NCBI GenBank assembly: GCA_001051155.2
Contig: JYIP02000007.1
Location: 2,172,342 to 2,236,341, forward strand
DNA from: Chrysoporthe austroafricana
Taxonomy: Eukaryota; Ascomycota; Sordariomycetes; Diaporthales; Cryphonectriaceae
DNA: 64,000 bases
Direction of reading: 5' to 3'
A program made the position numbers and the translations under genes. This document shows positions 14,026-26,840 of the stretch, piece after piece; within the stretch, counting starts at the first letter, position 1, and every line of letters starts with the position of its first letter. Under the pieces are notes generated by a model. It saw only the letters and a list, made by a program, of their open reading frames with translations, did no database searches and was not told the origin of the DNA.

Positions 14026-15220
14026 TTCTGGGTGCGTGGCCCGAAGGCATCATCAGGCCGTGGCGGTGTTCGCTGCGAAAATCACGCATTGAAGCGCCTG
14101 AGTATAATATCATAGTATTCTCGGTCAAGGCGCTCACCTTCCCAAAGAATTCCTTTGTTCCTTTCTCCGTCGGCCGAATCCCGGACGGAGCTTTCGCAGA
14201 TGGAAGGTGACCGGACGGCGGCCGGGCGAAAAGAAGAAGCTCACCTTCGACGTCTGAGCCACTGGCCGGTGGGGATTGCCCGTCTCGGTCCTTGGCCCCG
14301 TCTTCGCAGCGCATCCGGACGCCTCCCGGTGCAGGCTGCAGATGATCGCCACCACCCCGGCGAGACGAGACGCTGCAGCCGCCCAGCGCCGGCATTGCAG
14401 CAGCGCAGCCCTCCCTCGGGGGCCCTTGTCTGCTTCCGCCTGCGAGCACCAACCAGCACCCCTGCCTGCATCGGACATTGCACTGAAATTCGGCCCCCTC
14501 GGCCCTGGGGGGGCGGTGAGACAGCGAGGACAGGGCGCTCTTTTCCGGCGTTGAGCAGCCCACAGGCACAGGCTCTCCCTCGCATGAACTGGTCATTGCG
14601 CAATCCTAGCCTCGGGCAACATCACCATGACCACCGGAGAGCGTTGAAGACCACCACCGCCCCCGGCAGCAGCAAAGCTGCTGCATGCTACAGTAGGTGA
14701 CGACAACAGGATCCACCCGGACCACCCCGCAGACCGCGCACGTGGCGAACGTGAATACTGTCAAGTACTATGGTACGTAGTAACAACGGCAGCAGGGTGC
14801 TACTAGTATGTTGGTACACCCGTATTGGGTAGGCAGCACGGCAGGCATGTTCTCATGCACGTGAGCAGGACACGTACGCTGTCTCGGCGCACGCACGCAT
14901 GAAGCCAGGGAAGACCACAAGAAAAAGGAAGTCAGGCACCACCGAAGTTGTAGAGAACACACTCGACGACCGCCGAGCCGAAGCCAAGAAGACGAGGGTT
15001 GCTTCTTCCTGCGGCGCGGGCGAAGGCGCGAGGACGCAAAAGCGCAGCGCCGGGACCCACTGAGCGCGGCAGATCGACCGTCTGACAGTGCCCAGGTCCC
15101 TTTGGCAGCTAAGCCGAGGGCGTCTCGGTCTCGGGGCCCATCCTCGCAGCTTGGGACCACAAGAGCACGACAGCCGGGGCCCCGATGGCCCTCTCAGCGC
15201 AGCCTGTCGTATTAGCCGTC

Positions 15221-15250
15221 GGCCGCTGCTGGCCGCTGCTGGCCGCTGTG
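15221..15250. repeat. 10-bp tandem repeat, 3 copies
   Basis: Unit ggccgctgct, two perfect copies plus a third with one change (ggccgctgtg). Non-coding. Confidence 0.9.
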
Positions 15251-17363
15251 ACAGACTTTGTTTTCCCCATGACGGCGTCGCTGATGATTCAACGCTGACT
15301 GATTTTCAAATCTAGATTTCATCTCAGATCCTTGTCTGAACAAGATGCGATTGGACGCCCCCCCCCCGTTCAAATAGCTATCTTTGTCCAACACCGTTTA
15401 CGAGAGGACCAGCAACAACGTCGGCGGCGAGACTGTCGCACAAGAACGGCGTGGTTCCGGTATACCTGGCGCGGCGCCAACCTCGTCGAGTTCCCCAGGT
15501 TCTCCTATGGACCGGGCGGTGTGCCAAAATCGAAGACATCTTGACGTGGCCACCTTTTGCAACTGGCACAGGGCGGCCCGTCGGCCAGTGGCTTGGGCAG
15601 TCAGCCACCGCGGGTCGTAGGGCCGAATGAGAATGAGGGTAAATAAGAACCATGGCCCGGCTGCCCGGATATTCTTCCAGAGTCGAGGCTGCTGTGCCGC
15701 CTGGGCGTTGCGTCTAGGCGAATCCATCGGTCTCCTCACCCAAGCCACGGCGGCTCTTTGCCCGCCCCCCCCCCCCAACGCCTGTGTCAGACAGCAGGGC
15801 GTCGCTGCTACGCAACCGGCGCTCAGGAAAATCAGGCCATGTGGCTTGACAGGCGCCGACATCCTGGGGGGCTAGCTGGCAGATCCGCGACGGCGTGCAG
15901 ACCCCGGTGTGGAATCTCATTTGCCCTGCGGGCTTCGGGCGCTTGATACGGCCGACTGAAGGATCCGACCGTGCCCCATCCTGTTCGTGAGGCTGCAGTG
16001 GGGGGATGGTCCTGAGAGGCTTGGCCCAGGTGTCATGGGATGGATGGGCCCTCTCTGCTTGTCGACCTCTCGGAGGACACCATGACGGAGTCGTCGCATT
16101 TGGCCGAAGTTGGTCGTGTCTTGCTATCGCCAGGACCCGTCCCAGCCTTCCGGGTCGTTCCGTTCTATCGTTGTCGTCTGCAGGGCAGGCACAAGAGGAG
16201 CCTTGCTGGTAGGGACGTGTGGCTCCCTCCGTGTCCGACACGGCCGCTCCCAGACCAAAGCTGAAGGACCTTTACTGGTCGCGGAGCCTATATCCGGTGG
16301 CAACTCTCCTACGTGCTCTGGCGAGCAAGGCACAGCTGAAGGCAGCTTGTAGCTAGTTGATATAGATAGCAGTGTTCTAGCCCTAGAGCAAGTGATTTGA
16401 CCTGCCTCCTATGTATGAAGCATCCTTTCTCGTAATCGAAGTGTTCAGGTTTCGGAACAAAGATCGTAAATGAGAAGTTTGCCTTGTAACGAAACAACAT
16501 GCTAGAAAATTTCTCTTTCTAACCAGCAAGTCGAAGGCTGAGGCAGAGGTATACGCATAGCAGGTTCCTACTTGCAATGTCATCTCTCCTGCAAGCGCAG
16601 CGAAAGGGAGAAGACAGTAACATGTGATGAACATCATGAATCATTTTCGAGGCGTGCTGTTCTACTCGGAATATGAGCTTTTATCATCATAGGTGTCTCG
16701 ACAGGAAAAATATGCAATAGTACAAGTCGACGGAGTCAAGTCCAGAAGAAGGCTGGTTAAACATCTATACCAGTACAGAAAAGCAGCCGAACCACCTTGA
16801 ACGAGCGCTCATAATGCGACCCTACCTCAAACGCCAAACACCATGAAACATACCTCTTGAAAAGAAGCATCAGATTCCGTAATGGCAGAGAATCAAGTCA
16901 TGGAGACCAGCTCGTTGCGTCTAGAAGACGCTGAACAAATCCGCTCAGAAGTCGTCTTCGACATGGCGCGAAGTAGTTCTGCTGCCGCTGCTGCCCGCTC
17001 CACGCTGACTGATCTCTTCACCCACCACTCAAACTCCAGCCTTTCCTACCATCACCATCTTCTTTTCCAATGCTCGTTGACAAATGAAATGCTGTTAGTC
17101 TCGCACAACTAATGTGCAGGTTATGGTATCTTTCAACCTCTGATGTCCAGTTCTTCACGAGTCTTCTGACCAATTTGAAAATCCACATGAAAATGCAAGT
17201 TCGCAATACTTGCAAGGGCGCTAGCACGCGAAAGTAACATGAGTTTGTCGGCAGTTGTTTTCCAGCCGCTAGCCCTATAGATCGGGTTTTCCGACCTTCG
17301 AGCTGCCTTACGAGCAAGGAGACTGGTAGCGTTCGCTGACTGCCGACATTAATGGGTTATCGC

Positions 17364-19644
17364 TCAGACGCTCGGAATGGGCTTTGGAATGTGCTTGCCG
17401 CGGACCAGGAAAGGGCTCGGCATCTCGTCCGTCTCGGGGTCCCACACCGCAGCCTTCGAATTTTCATTGCTGCCCAAGCGGCCACCGGCACGTGCTTGTG
17501 ATAGCTCGACCAACGTTCGGCCTCTTACGTTGCCCATCTTGCTGATCAGACCGCTTCCACTGCCATTGGGGCCCGTAAGGGAGGACTTGCGAGACAGCCC
17601 ACTCCTAGCGGACGAGTCGCTACTACCAGTGGCGGACAGGTTTGTGTATGAAGGTATCTTCGAGAGCTGACAGTTGGGCGACTCGCGCTCGCGAAGGATG
17701 CTGGGAGACCGCATCTCTTGGTTTGGGGCCATGTGCATAAGACCGCCCATAGTGCGAGTCGGCGCAGGTAGCGAGGGTTTGTTCTTGAGCACATTCTCGG
17801 TGGGTGCGGTCCTCATGTGAGTCAGGCCCGGCCGGGTGACGCCGGTGACCTTCTTGACCTTTCGGGTTGGCGAAGGAGACGCCGGGGCCTCGTCAGACTC
17901 GTCCTCTTCGGGATCGGAATCGAAGTCGTCGGGTATCTCAGGGGCTTTGCGCCACTCCTCGTTGGCAAAGATGTTAGGTGGGTGGATGAAAGGCCCCTTG
18001 CCTGCGTTCTTTCGGCGGGGCGACAGGGAGAGGGATGCAATAGCACACGGAGAGGGCGACATCTTGTCAACGTCCATAGGTGTTCCGAGAGGACCAGCGT
18101 ACATGGTCTGCGCGCGGACAAATGGCGTCCGAGCCGCCTTCTTCACGTCGTCGTTCGGGGTATCTGGACCGGCTGAGAGTTCGGTCACGTCAGTGGCCGC
18201 CGTCAGGGCACTCTGGTTGCTATCAGCCCCGATGGATGAGTATGGAAAATCAGACTTTGAAACCGATGAGTTGAAGTCCATATGCTCGTCCGTGGCGAAA
18301 GCAACCATCTTCTTATGCTGGTTTAGTTCCACCTGGACGCGAGCCTGGACTTCCTCTTCGAATTTTGCCTGAAGCTGTTCGATCTCGAGGTTCACCAGTC
18401 GGTCAATCTCAAGTCGGGCCCGGGCTTCCCATTCTCGTCTCAAGGAAGAGTCGATCTCCTGTCTGATCGTGACCTTGTCGGTGTCCAGCTTCTGCACTCT
18501 CTTCTCGAGCTCTCGCAAACGCCGGTTGACCGAGTCCTCCTTTTTCAGCACTGCAGCCTCTCTTTTCTGGAGAACACGACCCATCTCGACGACCTCTCGC
18601 TCCTTCCGCATCAACCGGACAACAGGGAGGTTGAGCAAGGTAGCAGTGTCGGGTCGGCGGTCAGGGTTGACCCTCAGACAATCTCCGATCACAGCACTGA
18701 GTTCGGAAGAGTAAACATTTGGAAGCGGGGCGACCTTGCCCTCTTTGATCTTCTGAACCAGCTGGTAGTGAGACTTGGCGTTGAAAGGGGGCTGCCTCGT
18801 GCAGAGTTCGTAGATGATACAACCCAGCGACCAGATGTCTGACTTGAGGGTGTATGTCTCAGCAGCACATATCTCCGGAGACATGTAGAATGGAGTCCCG
18901 ACATATGTCGAGGCGAACTGCTGGGCGGTCAAGACTTTTGACAGGCCGAAATCACCAAGCTTGACGGAGTTGTCCTCGCCGAGAAAAACTGGAGGCAATG
19001 TCAGTTCATGCGTGCCAAATACCTGACTTTGGGTGGTCTGGCGTATGACGTACTATTCTCGGGCTTGAGGTCACGATGCAGGATGGTCATGCAGCCTGTA
19101 GGAGTCTTGGGCCTGGCAGTCGGCCCCAGGCCCATCACGTTCTTACCGACCTCAGGAGGATCGATGCCGTAGTGGCAACGGTAGAGGGCGGTAACCAGCT
19201 GGGAAAAGATGCTCCAAACAAAAGCCTCCTCTGCGTACTCATTCTTGTCCTGAAGGCCCCTAATGACACGGCCGAGGTCTCCGTTGCCGCAGTATTCCAT
19301 ATAGATGTGCAGGTCCTGGGTAGCCTTGAGGTGCTCCCGGGAATAGTACCCGACGATGTTGGTATGACGGAGGGAGGACAGGATGGTGAATTCGGCATGG
19401 AGCTGCTCGCGCTCCTTCTGGGACATCTTGAGGTAGGAAATCTCCTTGCGGCAGAGGATCATGCCATCCTCCTTCCTGCGCACCTTTCGGATGATACCAA
19501 ACGAGCCATGGCCTGGACAAGACGGCAGGTCAGCATCAGCGCCGCAGCGGTGCACGCACCCGTATTGCTTCGGGCGGGAAGAGGAGCGACAGCCATACCT
19601 ATCTTCTCCAGAACTTCATATTTCTCAGCGCTGTCCGACGACAT
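17364..19644 (-). CDS. nimA: G2/M-specific NIMA-family Ser/Thr protein kinase
   Basis: Mitotic-entry kinase of the NIMA/NEK family. In Aspergillus NIMA is needed for G2-to-M progression. Exons 19644-19599, 19512-19054 and 18988-17364 (introns of 86 and 65 bp) join in phase to 709 residues, close to the 699 of A. nidulans NIMA. The catalytic domain starts at residue 9: glycine loop GHGSFG (16-21), ATP lysine K38, HRDLKPEN with catalytic D163, DFG at 181-183, then a GTPFYMSPE activation segment. The insert of about 25 residues between the alpha-E helix and the HRD loop (PPEVGKNVMGLG...) is typical of filamentous-fungal NIMA. A charged coiled-coil region follows the kinase domain, then a long Ser/Pro/Thr-rich tail of the kind that carries regulatory phosphosites and degradation signals. 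All key residues are present. It is transcribed divergently from the ankyrin-BTB gene. Confidence 0.95.
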
Positions 19645-20242
19645 CTTGGAATGTTGGACCGGAGCAGCTGGCTCAGTGGATGCGGGCGAGGGAAGCAGAG
19701 AAGTGATGATCCATACAGCTGAGGAGAGGGGAGGGAGACTATCAAACAACTAGGCGAGGTCTTAGTGTTGGTGTACCTGTTGGTGTTAGTAGGTCGCTGC
19801 TGCAGGTAGCATGCAGACTGGAGGGTGTGTGAGGGTTGATGGATGAAGGCAAGCCAAGTTGGTGTGCGAAACTGTCGTGGACTGATGGAGTTGGAGGTTG
19901 TGCCCGGCAATGCAAATGTTGACATTGGAGCTGGTTGTAGGGGCAACCGCTGCGGCACTAAAGTGGCAGGGGGTCGTCGCCTGCTCGCCCACTGAACAGC
20001 TCCAAGCTTTGGGGGGAGCCTGTCACTGGTCTCCATTAGCCCCAACGGCCCACTGTCCCTATGACGGCAACAGATTGGCCCGTGCATTATCCGCCACCAC
20101 TCGCCCCAGACCGGCGGATGGGGACGAGCCGCATATAAGACGTACTCTTAACTCCGACAACTTATTCAACTCACCTCCTCGCCGCAGGGTGGTAGATTCT
20201 GGTGCTCTGTTTAGATTAGTATTTCTTTTCTACATTCTCAGC
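19645..20242. promoter_or_regulatory. Shared divergent promoter, nimA / ankyrin-BTB gene
   Basis: These 598 bases separate the two start codons and must hold both promoters. A TATA-like catataaga sits around 20130, roughly 110 bases before the BTB start codon, and pyrimidine-rich stretches precede it. No long conserved coding frame lies here. Confidence 0.6.
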
Positions 20243-22276
20243 ATGGCCGGAGTGCTCAAGAAGTATGAGCTGGAAGCCAAACTCAAGGATGAGCATCAAC
20301 TCATCGCTAGCGGGGTTCTCAGGGACGAGAACCCCCTCGACCACTCCTCTGACTTTGCAAAGTTCCTCCAGGCCTGCCGGAAAGGGGATCTGAAGACATG
20401 TCAGGAGCTCATGTCGAACGGTGTGAATATCAATGGGAAGGATCGCTTCGACTACACTCCTTTGATCGTCGTGAGTGTGGCTCCTGGATGCCGCCTAGCG
20501 GATCGATGATCTGATTCTTCCCACGTAGGCCAGTTTGTGTGGTCACTTCGAGCTGGTCCAGCTCCTCTTAGAAGCAGGTGCGTGGTTATCACCAGATGCG
20601 ATCCGGGAGGGGTGTTGACGGTCAGCACAGGAGCGCTAGCAGAGAGGAACACCTTCCAAGGCGAAAGAGCCGTTTACAATGCGCTCAATGACAGGATAAG
20701 AAACCTTCTCCTGTCATATGACTACTCAAAATCAACAGATCCGCTACAGCCATGGTCGTCACATATCACCTCGCTAATGACCAGGGAGATACCGAAGACA
20801 TCAGACATCACCCTCACTTCCGGGTCTGACGAGCTGCATCTACATAAATTCCTGCTGTCGTCCCGAACACCATATTTCAGGAACAAGCTCGAGGACGCTC
20901 CGGAGACGACACATTGGAAACTGTCGAACGCCGTGCCCGTTGAGGCCTTCCGACTGGTGGCTAGGTACCTCTACCTGGACGAATTGCCGAGGGACCTGGT
21001 GGGCCCGCAAAGTACCGCAACCGAAGAGGAAGTGTTCAAGGGTATCGACAAGATCAGCAAGCAGCTTGAGGTCGAGAAACTTTGGGAGGCGGTTCTTTCT
21101 ATGGACGACCGGAGACTAGCTCGCCAAAGGCATCAGGATGAGGTCGAGAGGGCACAGTCGCAGGTCGAGGCCTTCTTTCGAGATCGCGTCCTGGGCCACA
21201 AGATGCGTGTGGATACTGCAAAGGTCAACGATATCAAGTGGAAGCCTGAGAATGCTATATTTGCCGACTGCCTATTACGAGCCGACGAGGACGATGAGGA
21301 AGAGGCATCAGGAAATGACACTGCGGTGGAACCGCACATTGGTACTAATGGCATCCCAATAGGGCCTGCCTCAGAGACATCAGCCATCAACGGAAGCTCA
21401 AGGTCCAAGAAGTCAGTCGTATACCCTGTGCACAAGGCCATGCTCATAAGGAGCCCTTACTTCGAGACGATGTTTTCAAGCGACTTCCTCGAAGCTCAGG
21501 AGTCGGAGTATCTGCACATCATCAAGGTCGACTGTGTTCCCGAGGTCTTGGAGATCATCCTCCAGTTTATGTACACAGAAAAGGTTGACTGCCCTCTCGA
21601 TCTCGCGCTGGAATTGCTCTACACCGCGGACATGCTCCTCATGGACAGGTTGAAGGGCAAGGCCGCCGTCGCAATCAGCACACTCGGCAGTGCGACCCGA
21701 AACATCCTCGTCGACAGGACCCACACCAACGATCCTGACGTGGATGTCGCCGAGGCGGAGCCCATTAACATCTACGAGGTCACTCATGCGGCATGGGACC
21801 TCCGCGTTCGACGTCTTGAAGAGTTTGCCGCACGGTACCTAGCATATCGGCTTGAGGACTACATCGACGAACCAGAGTTTGCCCAGCTCATCCAGGAGTC
21901 TGCCTCCAGAGTTCAAAATCGACAAGAAACAGACACCATTGAGTTGCTGGATGACATTCGGTACTACCTGTCTGAGCGCTTCCGCCTGCGGTTCGAAGAC
22001 ACTGGGTTTGATGACTGGGAGACCACGAACGGGGACGAGGCAGAGGGGGGAAACCCCGAGACTCGAGATGGTCATGTTACTAACCCCAAGGTGCCCCAAC
22101 CTAAAGCTGCGGCATCAAACGGCGTAGAGCCTCGAAAACTTTCGGAGCAGACTGACGTCATCCGGACCCTTGACGGCGAAGAGGTAGATGACGAATACGA
22201 CCTTGATGCCCAGAATCACCAGATCCTACTGAGAAAGATCGATGACATGTTGGAGAGGCTTAAGTTAGACGCATAG
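20243..22276 (+). CDS. Ankyrin-repeat and BTB/POZ domain protein (ABTB1/Btb3-like)
   Basis: Probable substrate adaptor for a Cullin-3 ubiquitin ligase, by analogy with fission yeast Btb3 and animal ABTB1, which share this domain order. Exons 20243-20470, 20529-20577 and 20631-22276 join in phase to 640 residues. An N-terminal helix is followed by ankyrin repeats (about residues 38-92, including CRKGDLKTCQELMSNGVNIN and CGHFELVQLLLEAGA), a first BTB domain (about 115-175, motif LHKFLLSSRTPYF), an acidic Asp/Glu linker near 300, and a second BTB domain (about 350-450, PVHKAMLIRSPYFETMF). The C-terminus is acidic and charged. The start codon at 20243 is the first in-frame ATG that leaves the conserved helix intact. 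No damage is visible. The Cullin-3 role is inferred from architecture only. Confidence 0.88.
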
Positions 22277-25192
22277 ACCTATACAGAGCAGTCTCAATTT
22301 CAGAAATAGACGTTAATGGTATATGTAGCTTTCACAGTTCTCTCATTTCAGCAGAAACTACGCCTTTACTGTTGATGAAATCTCCTTTATACGTCACGGG
22401 ACTGTCATCCTTCCATGACTCTCCATGTCTTCACATCATCCGCCTATTGGGGCCACTATGCTGGGTCCCTGATATGTCTTGCTACAATCAAGCCTCCTCA
22501 TAATGCCTTAATAACCACAGCCTCATGAGCGTATAGGTTCTCACAACATTAGTTGACAGATTTGTCTCGGACCCCTCCGTTTCCTGAACTTCCGCATATG
22601 CTTTAGGAGAGTGTGCATATTCCTGTCTCTTGTCTTTCATTCACACTATGCCTTTCGACTGACCTTATCTAAGCTTGCCCTCAGAACCACCCTGTCCATG
22701 CTTACAATATTGAAATAGCAACTACGAGGTCTCAACCCAATTCATACCAATTCATATAGCTTGAGAAATGAAAATATCTCTCCTATATCCGACTCACACT
22801 ATCCATCTGGTCTCTATGAGAAAAGACTCCCTACCTCCTCGCCGGTAGGGGAGATGAGAGAATTCCTGTCGGTGGATATGTGCGTATACCATGCTCAAAT
22901 ATCACTACCTAAGTAGGTCTATACTTAATTTTACTGCTAACGACATACTAATTACTTCCTATGCTTGTTGTAGGCGTTTCGAATCTATTCATTTTCGCAC
23001 CTTCTGATGCAGCTGTTTGTTTTTATTTGATTACCCACGCATCTTGGATATCTCTAATATACTCCTAGTCGTTTCCTTATCTGCAGAATTTCGCTGTACA
23101 ACTCCTGTGCTCGTCCTCATTTTTCTCACTTAGGTTGTTGTTGTTCTCGTTAATTCCTTGTTGCTGCTTTCTTTGACTAATTACAAGATATCCTCATCAC
23201 TGAACTTTAATCACTCTGATCTCCGACGACGACTTTCTCTCTTCTCTAATTGCAAGCTACCCTAATCTAATCGGCATTTATAATCGCTTATACCACCTAA
23301 ATTATTTCTCTTTGATACAGGCCGGAGTACCTTCCTCGAATCATATCCGATAGCCTTGAAACGGATTCCAATTCACATTAATAGCCTTGGAAGGAATGAT
23401 ATTCCTCTGCAATGCTCGATTGCGTCAGTTTCAATGATCTCCTACTATCGAATTTAAATGATATAATGCCTAATTATGGACAACTGAGACTAGCATAGCA
23501 CTTACCGCCGAAGAGTCGAAAGAGCATGATTACTTACTACTAATGATTCGAGACGCCACTTAAATTATCGCCGGACATACAGAGCACCTCTGTTGTTGGA
23601 TATCCTACTCACATGCACCTAGAGCTCCTATGTCTGGATTGATATAGCATAAAAACGTATCACTCACTTGCAGTGTAGCTGAGGGGCTCTTAAGCGGAAA
23701 GCCAACACTTCAAATTGTAGTATTTCTTATCAGGAGCAATTTCCAAGTCTTAAATACTCTACTGTTGACAATTTCAGCTTGTTTTATTATAAAATAAACA
23801 ATTATTCTCGTAATAAAGCGCAATCACTTCAGCGGTTGTTGTCTGAAAAAGAGAAGGGAAGAAATACAGGCAAGAGAGCCAGACAGGCAGTGGTATGGAC
23901 TATGCAATACTTGTTTAATTTATAAAACTATTAATGGCCTTCGCTGTCGATAAAGAAAAAAGGGATGCAACTTGTTATCAGTAGGTCTAGAGTGAGCTCT
24001 CACTCACTCCCGTCGCCATTGTTCACCCCCATAGAATAGCAGAAACTTCCATTAGTAGACTTTAGCATGGGAATTTTCACTGTAAATACTATTCTGGAAG
24101 GCGGTATTATGCATGAGCAGCTGGTCCGTGTGCACCTAGAGATAAGCTTATAACATCGTCGCGTTCATCCCCAGAATCTTGTTTCCTCTCCACTTCTCTT
24201 CCAGTGTCATCAACAATAAAGTTAAACACAACTTTTATGGGTTGTTACCATGCACCTATAGAGATGCAGGGGGTATGCTGCGGTAACTGCCCCATGCGTA
24301 CCCGTTCAACAACGAATTTGTTCTACTGGTACTCTTGAGCCTGACGTACCCAGCACCCCGAGCTCAACTCCTGTGAGCACCAGCAATGTGGTCAATCACA
24401 GTCTGCGTCATCCTCAGCATCATCCTTGAGCTATGGATAACAACCTCGTTGCACAACAACAGACTCGCCCAATCTATACAATAACAAACACACGACCAAT
24501 ACAACAACCAATACAACACTCTGTCAATGCGACAACACAACCTGTCGATGACATTACAAGTCTATGACCAGCAGCGTGCATCTCATGGAGATGCAGCGCC
24601 TCCGGGCCCTGCCCACTCGCATCGTCCACCTTGCGCAGAATAATATACCCCGAGGTACAGTCCCAATCGAATCCCCACTCGGCATCCTCATCCCCGAGGG
24701 TCGGGGGCTGGGCTCGTGGTTTATATGCACTCCTTTTAATTCGATGCCCGAGACCTTCCTCAAGATCACTCCAGATCAAGCGCAACAATATGTTGCGTTC
24801 CCCAGTGGCTGACGCAGCCGCCATCTTCGAAGATCGAAATGTGGAGAAGCCAAATTTCTGCTGGCGATGTGGAAGCTTGCCCTACATTCGAATGGCTGCT
24901 TCACCTCCATTAACATCGAAGGACCCTCCCGAGTCATCACCGAGTTTGCCCTCGTGGCAAGGGCGTGCATCATGCTTCCGCAATGGTCTTACAGCAAGCA
25001 GCGCACGCGCGGTGCGTTTCATCTCACACTCTTGCGAGTACACATATACACATTGACTTGGACACCTTCCAGTCACTATTAAAGCGGGAGACTACCAAAA
25101 CGCTCCTGCTCCGTTCTACCCGAACAACGATTCCCGCGCGAGGCTCTATCCCGATTACTGCTATATCAGCCAGAAGGAGGCCAGCCGAGTAA

Positions 25193-25310
25193 ATGGACCA
25201 ATCCACTGACACTCAAACCGCCGTCTTCGTCGGCGGCCTGTCTGGCTATGTGGTCGAGAATGAGTTGTTCACGTCATTTTAGGGCGCTGAACTGGTCACT
25301 AGAGTTTGAT
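25193..25310 (+). pseudogene. RRM-domain relic, Csx1/Nam8-like
   Basis: The plus-strand frame beginning at the ATG at 25193 reads a short lead-in and then TAVFVGGLSGYV, followed by ENELFTSF. This is the RNP2 strand and first helix of the third RRM in fungal Csx1/Nam8-type RNA-binding proteins. It is cut by TAG at 25280, exactly where the family has Gln (CAG to TAG is a single C-to-T change), and is still readable for a few codons as GAELVTRV before another stop. The rest of the domain is not recognisable. It looks like a partial, mutated duplicate of a functional gene located elsewhere. The fragment is short, so the family call is tentative. Confidence 0.5.
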
Positions 25311-25352
25311 CTAGGGTGCTTTCGGCCACGGCTGATTGAAGGATCACTTACC

Positions 25353-25466
25353 GCACCAATTCGACTATTCCACGAGCAGCCTCAACCAGAGTACATTGAA
25401 GTCGATTAGTAGCACCGATTCGACTATCCCACAAGGAGTCTCAGGCAGAGCACATTGAAGTTAATA
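25353..25466. repeat. Imperfect 59-bp tandem duplication
   Basis: Two adjacent units beginning gcaccaattcgactat (25353) and gcaccgattcgactat (25412), both ending near acattgaagt. Differences are mostly transitions (C/T and G/A), which fits mutational decay after duplication. Confidence 0.8.
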
Positions 25467-26834
25467 CTAAAAGACAAAATCAAACTGCCATTCAACCTGA
25501 AAGATCCCTTCCTGTGTATGTAGACTGGCTTTCTAATATTGAAAGATCTATCTGATGTCTTTCGTAGGATGGACTGGCGTTCCATGCCACCCATTCTCAC
25601 TCATACCATCTGCTAGCCTTGACCAGCTTGTACGAGAACTAGTTGACTGACGCAGGCTGGGACAACGTCTTTGATGGCAGCCTTGCTGACTACCTTGCTT
25701 AGAACCACCCTCGCTTATGCGTCCGCCTCTTGGGAAGATCATCTGCATAAATACTTGTGCTTTTCAAACCACTTCTAGAAAGACCTACTGCGGCACACGA
25801 TGCCCATCCCCGCCACGCAATCTATGCTTTAAAGCACCGGTCCACATATCGAGCCCAGCAAAATTGAGACAACCACCCTCTCCCTTGGCGGCGCACCCAG
25901 CTACTCACCAAGGCTATCTGCTAGATGGCTTCTACCAACATGTCTTCTGGAAAGGGCTGTGGAGCTCATGCGCCGTCATGTGGCTGAGGTGACCATCACC
26001 AGAACGCAGAGGTATGCCAATGACAGCCCTGTCGTCTATCTAGCTTGAACACGGTTGCAGAACGATTGACCTGTATGTATCCTCCTCCTGGAGATCATCT
26101 TCTTTGGAAGAATGTCCCTTGAGGACTACCGCGGCATCGGATAAGATTCTCGTTTAGGTATATCCCGGTTTGAAAATTACCTCGCTCAACACAGCGTAGA
26201 TGTAGACTTCAGTACGAGATGCTGCACCACGTTGATTTTACATAAATACATATATGTATTAAATCATGGTAAGTAGCCACAGCAGGACCTCGGTCTCTTC
26301 CACTGCTACCCTTTCTGGTGGACGAAACCCTGCGCGAGAAGCAGATGCAGCTTGAGCATGGCTCTTATCGACCCCCACGGTAAGCATCGCAACATGGGCC
26401 CCTCTCGCTATAGTACACGAGACATTCCTGCTCGGATGAGAGCGCACCTTTTACTCCAGCTGGAGGCCCCGCCGGGAGGTCCCTGCGATGTGCGAGAATC
26501 ACTAGAACAGGAAGCACTTGTGAAGACAAGCGACATTTCCGGTTACTATAGATACGAACGTTCGAAGTTCTAGGGTGCCCTCAAAGTTCTGGCTTCATAA
26601 ACTTGAGGCAGGTGTTCATTTCGAATGATGCCAACAAATGGATCCGATCCGTTGCAAAGTCCAGGCTGGTCCCTCTATGGGAAACATAGAGCTGTGCGGC
26701 ACATTGCGTAGCACAGTGTTGCGCAAAAACCCTGAGTTGACAGACCTTGGCGTAGTGACATGGAAGGGTAAATCAAATCAAGCACAAGCCGACGGCCGGG
26801 TATCAAGCTGAAAGTATCATTAAATATTACACTT

Positions 26835-26840
26835 TTTATT
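26835..26840 (-). terminator. AATAAA-type polyadenylation signal
   Basis: A canonical AATAAA on the minus strand lies about 23 bases after the stop codon of the Gpi2 gene, within an A+T-rich tail. The position is reasonable for a fungal 3' end signal. Confidence 0.45.

Larger units (their letters stand above)
4228..17363. other. About 13 kb gene-poor interval
   Basis: I find no frame here with recognisable domains, convincing splice structure or signal peptide. The longest open frame (4786-5751, plus strand, 321 codons) is overlapped antisense by a second long one (5801-5100) and has irregular composition with no family resemblance, so I do not call it. The part nearest 4228 carries a GT-alternating run (4286-4308) and should be the promoter of the zinc-finger gene. 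Short tandem repeats lie at 13951-14025 and 15221-15250. From about 16380 to 17363 the DNA is more AT-rich and probably holds the nimA 3' untranslated region. Long upstream regions are common for fungal developmental regulators, and non-coding transcripts are possible. Confidence 0.45.

Noticed and set aside
24474..25080. Several short conserved-looking frames in the AT-rich block
   Set aside because: No family could be named and plus and minus readings are equally plausible, so they are only mentioned as part of the decayed block.
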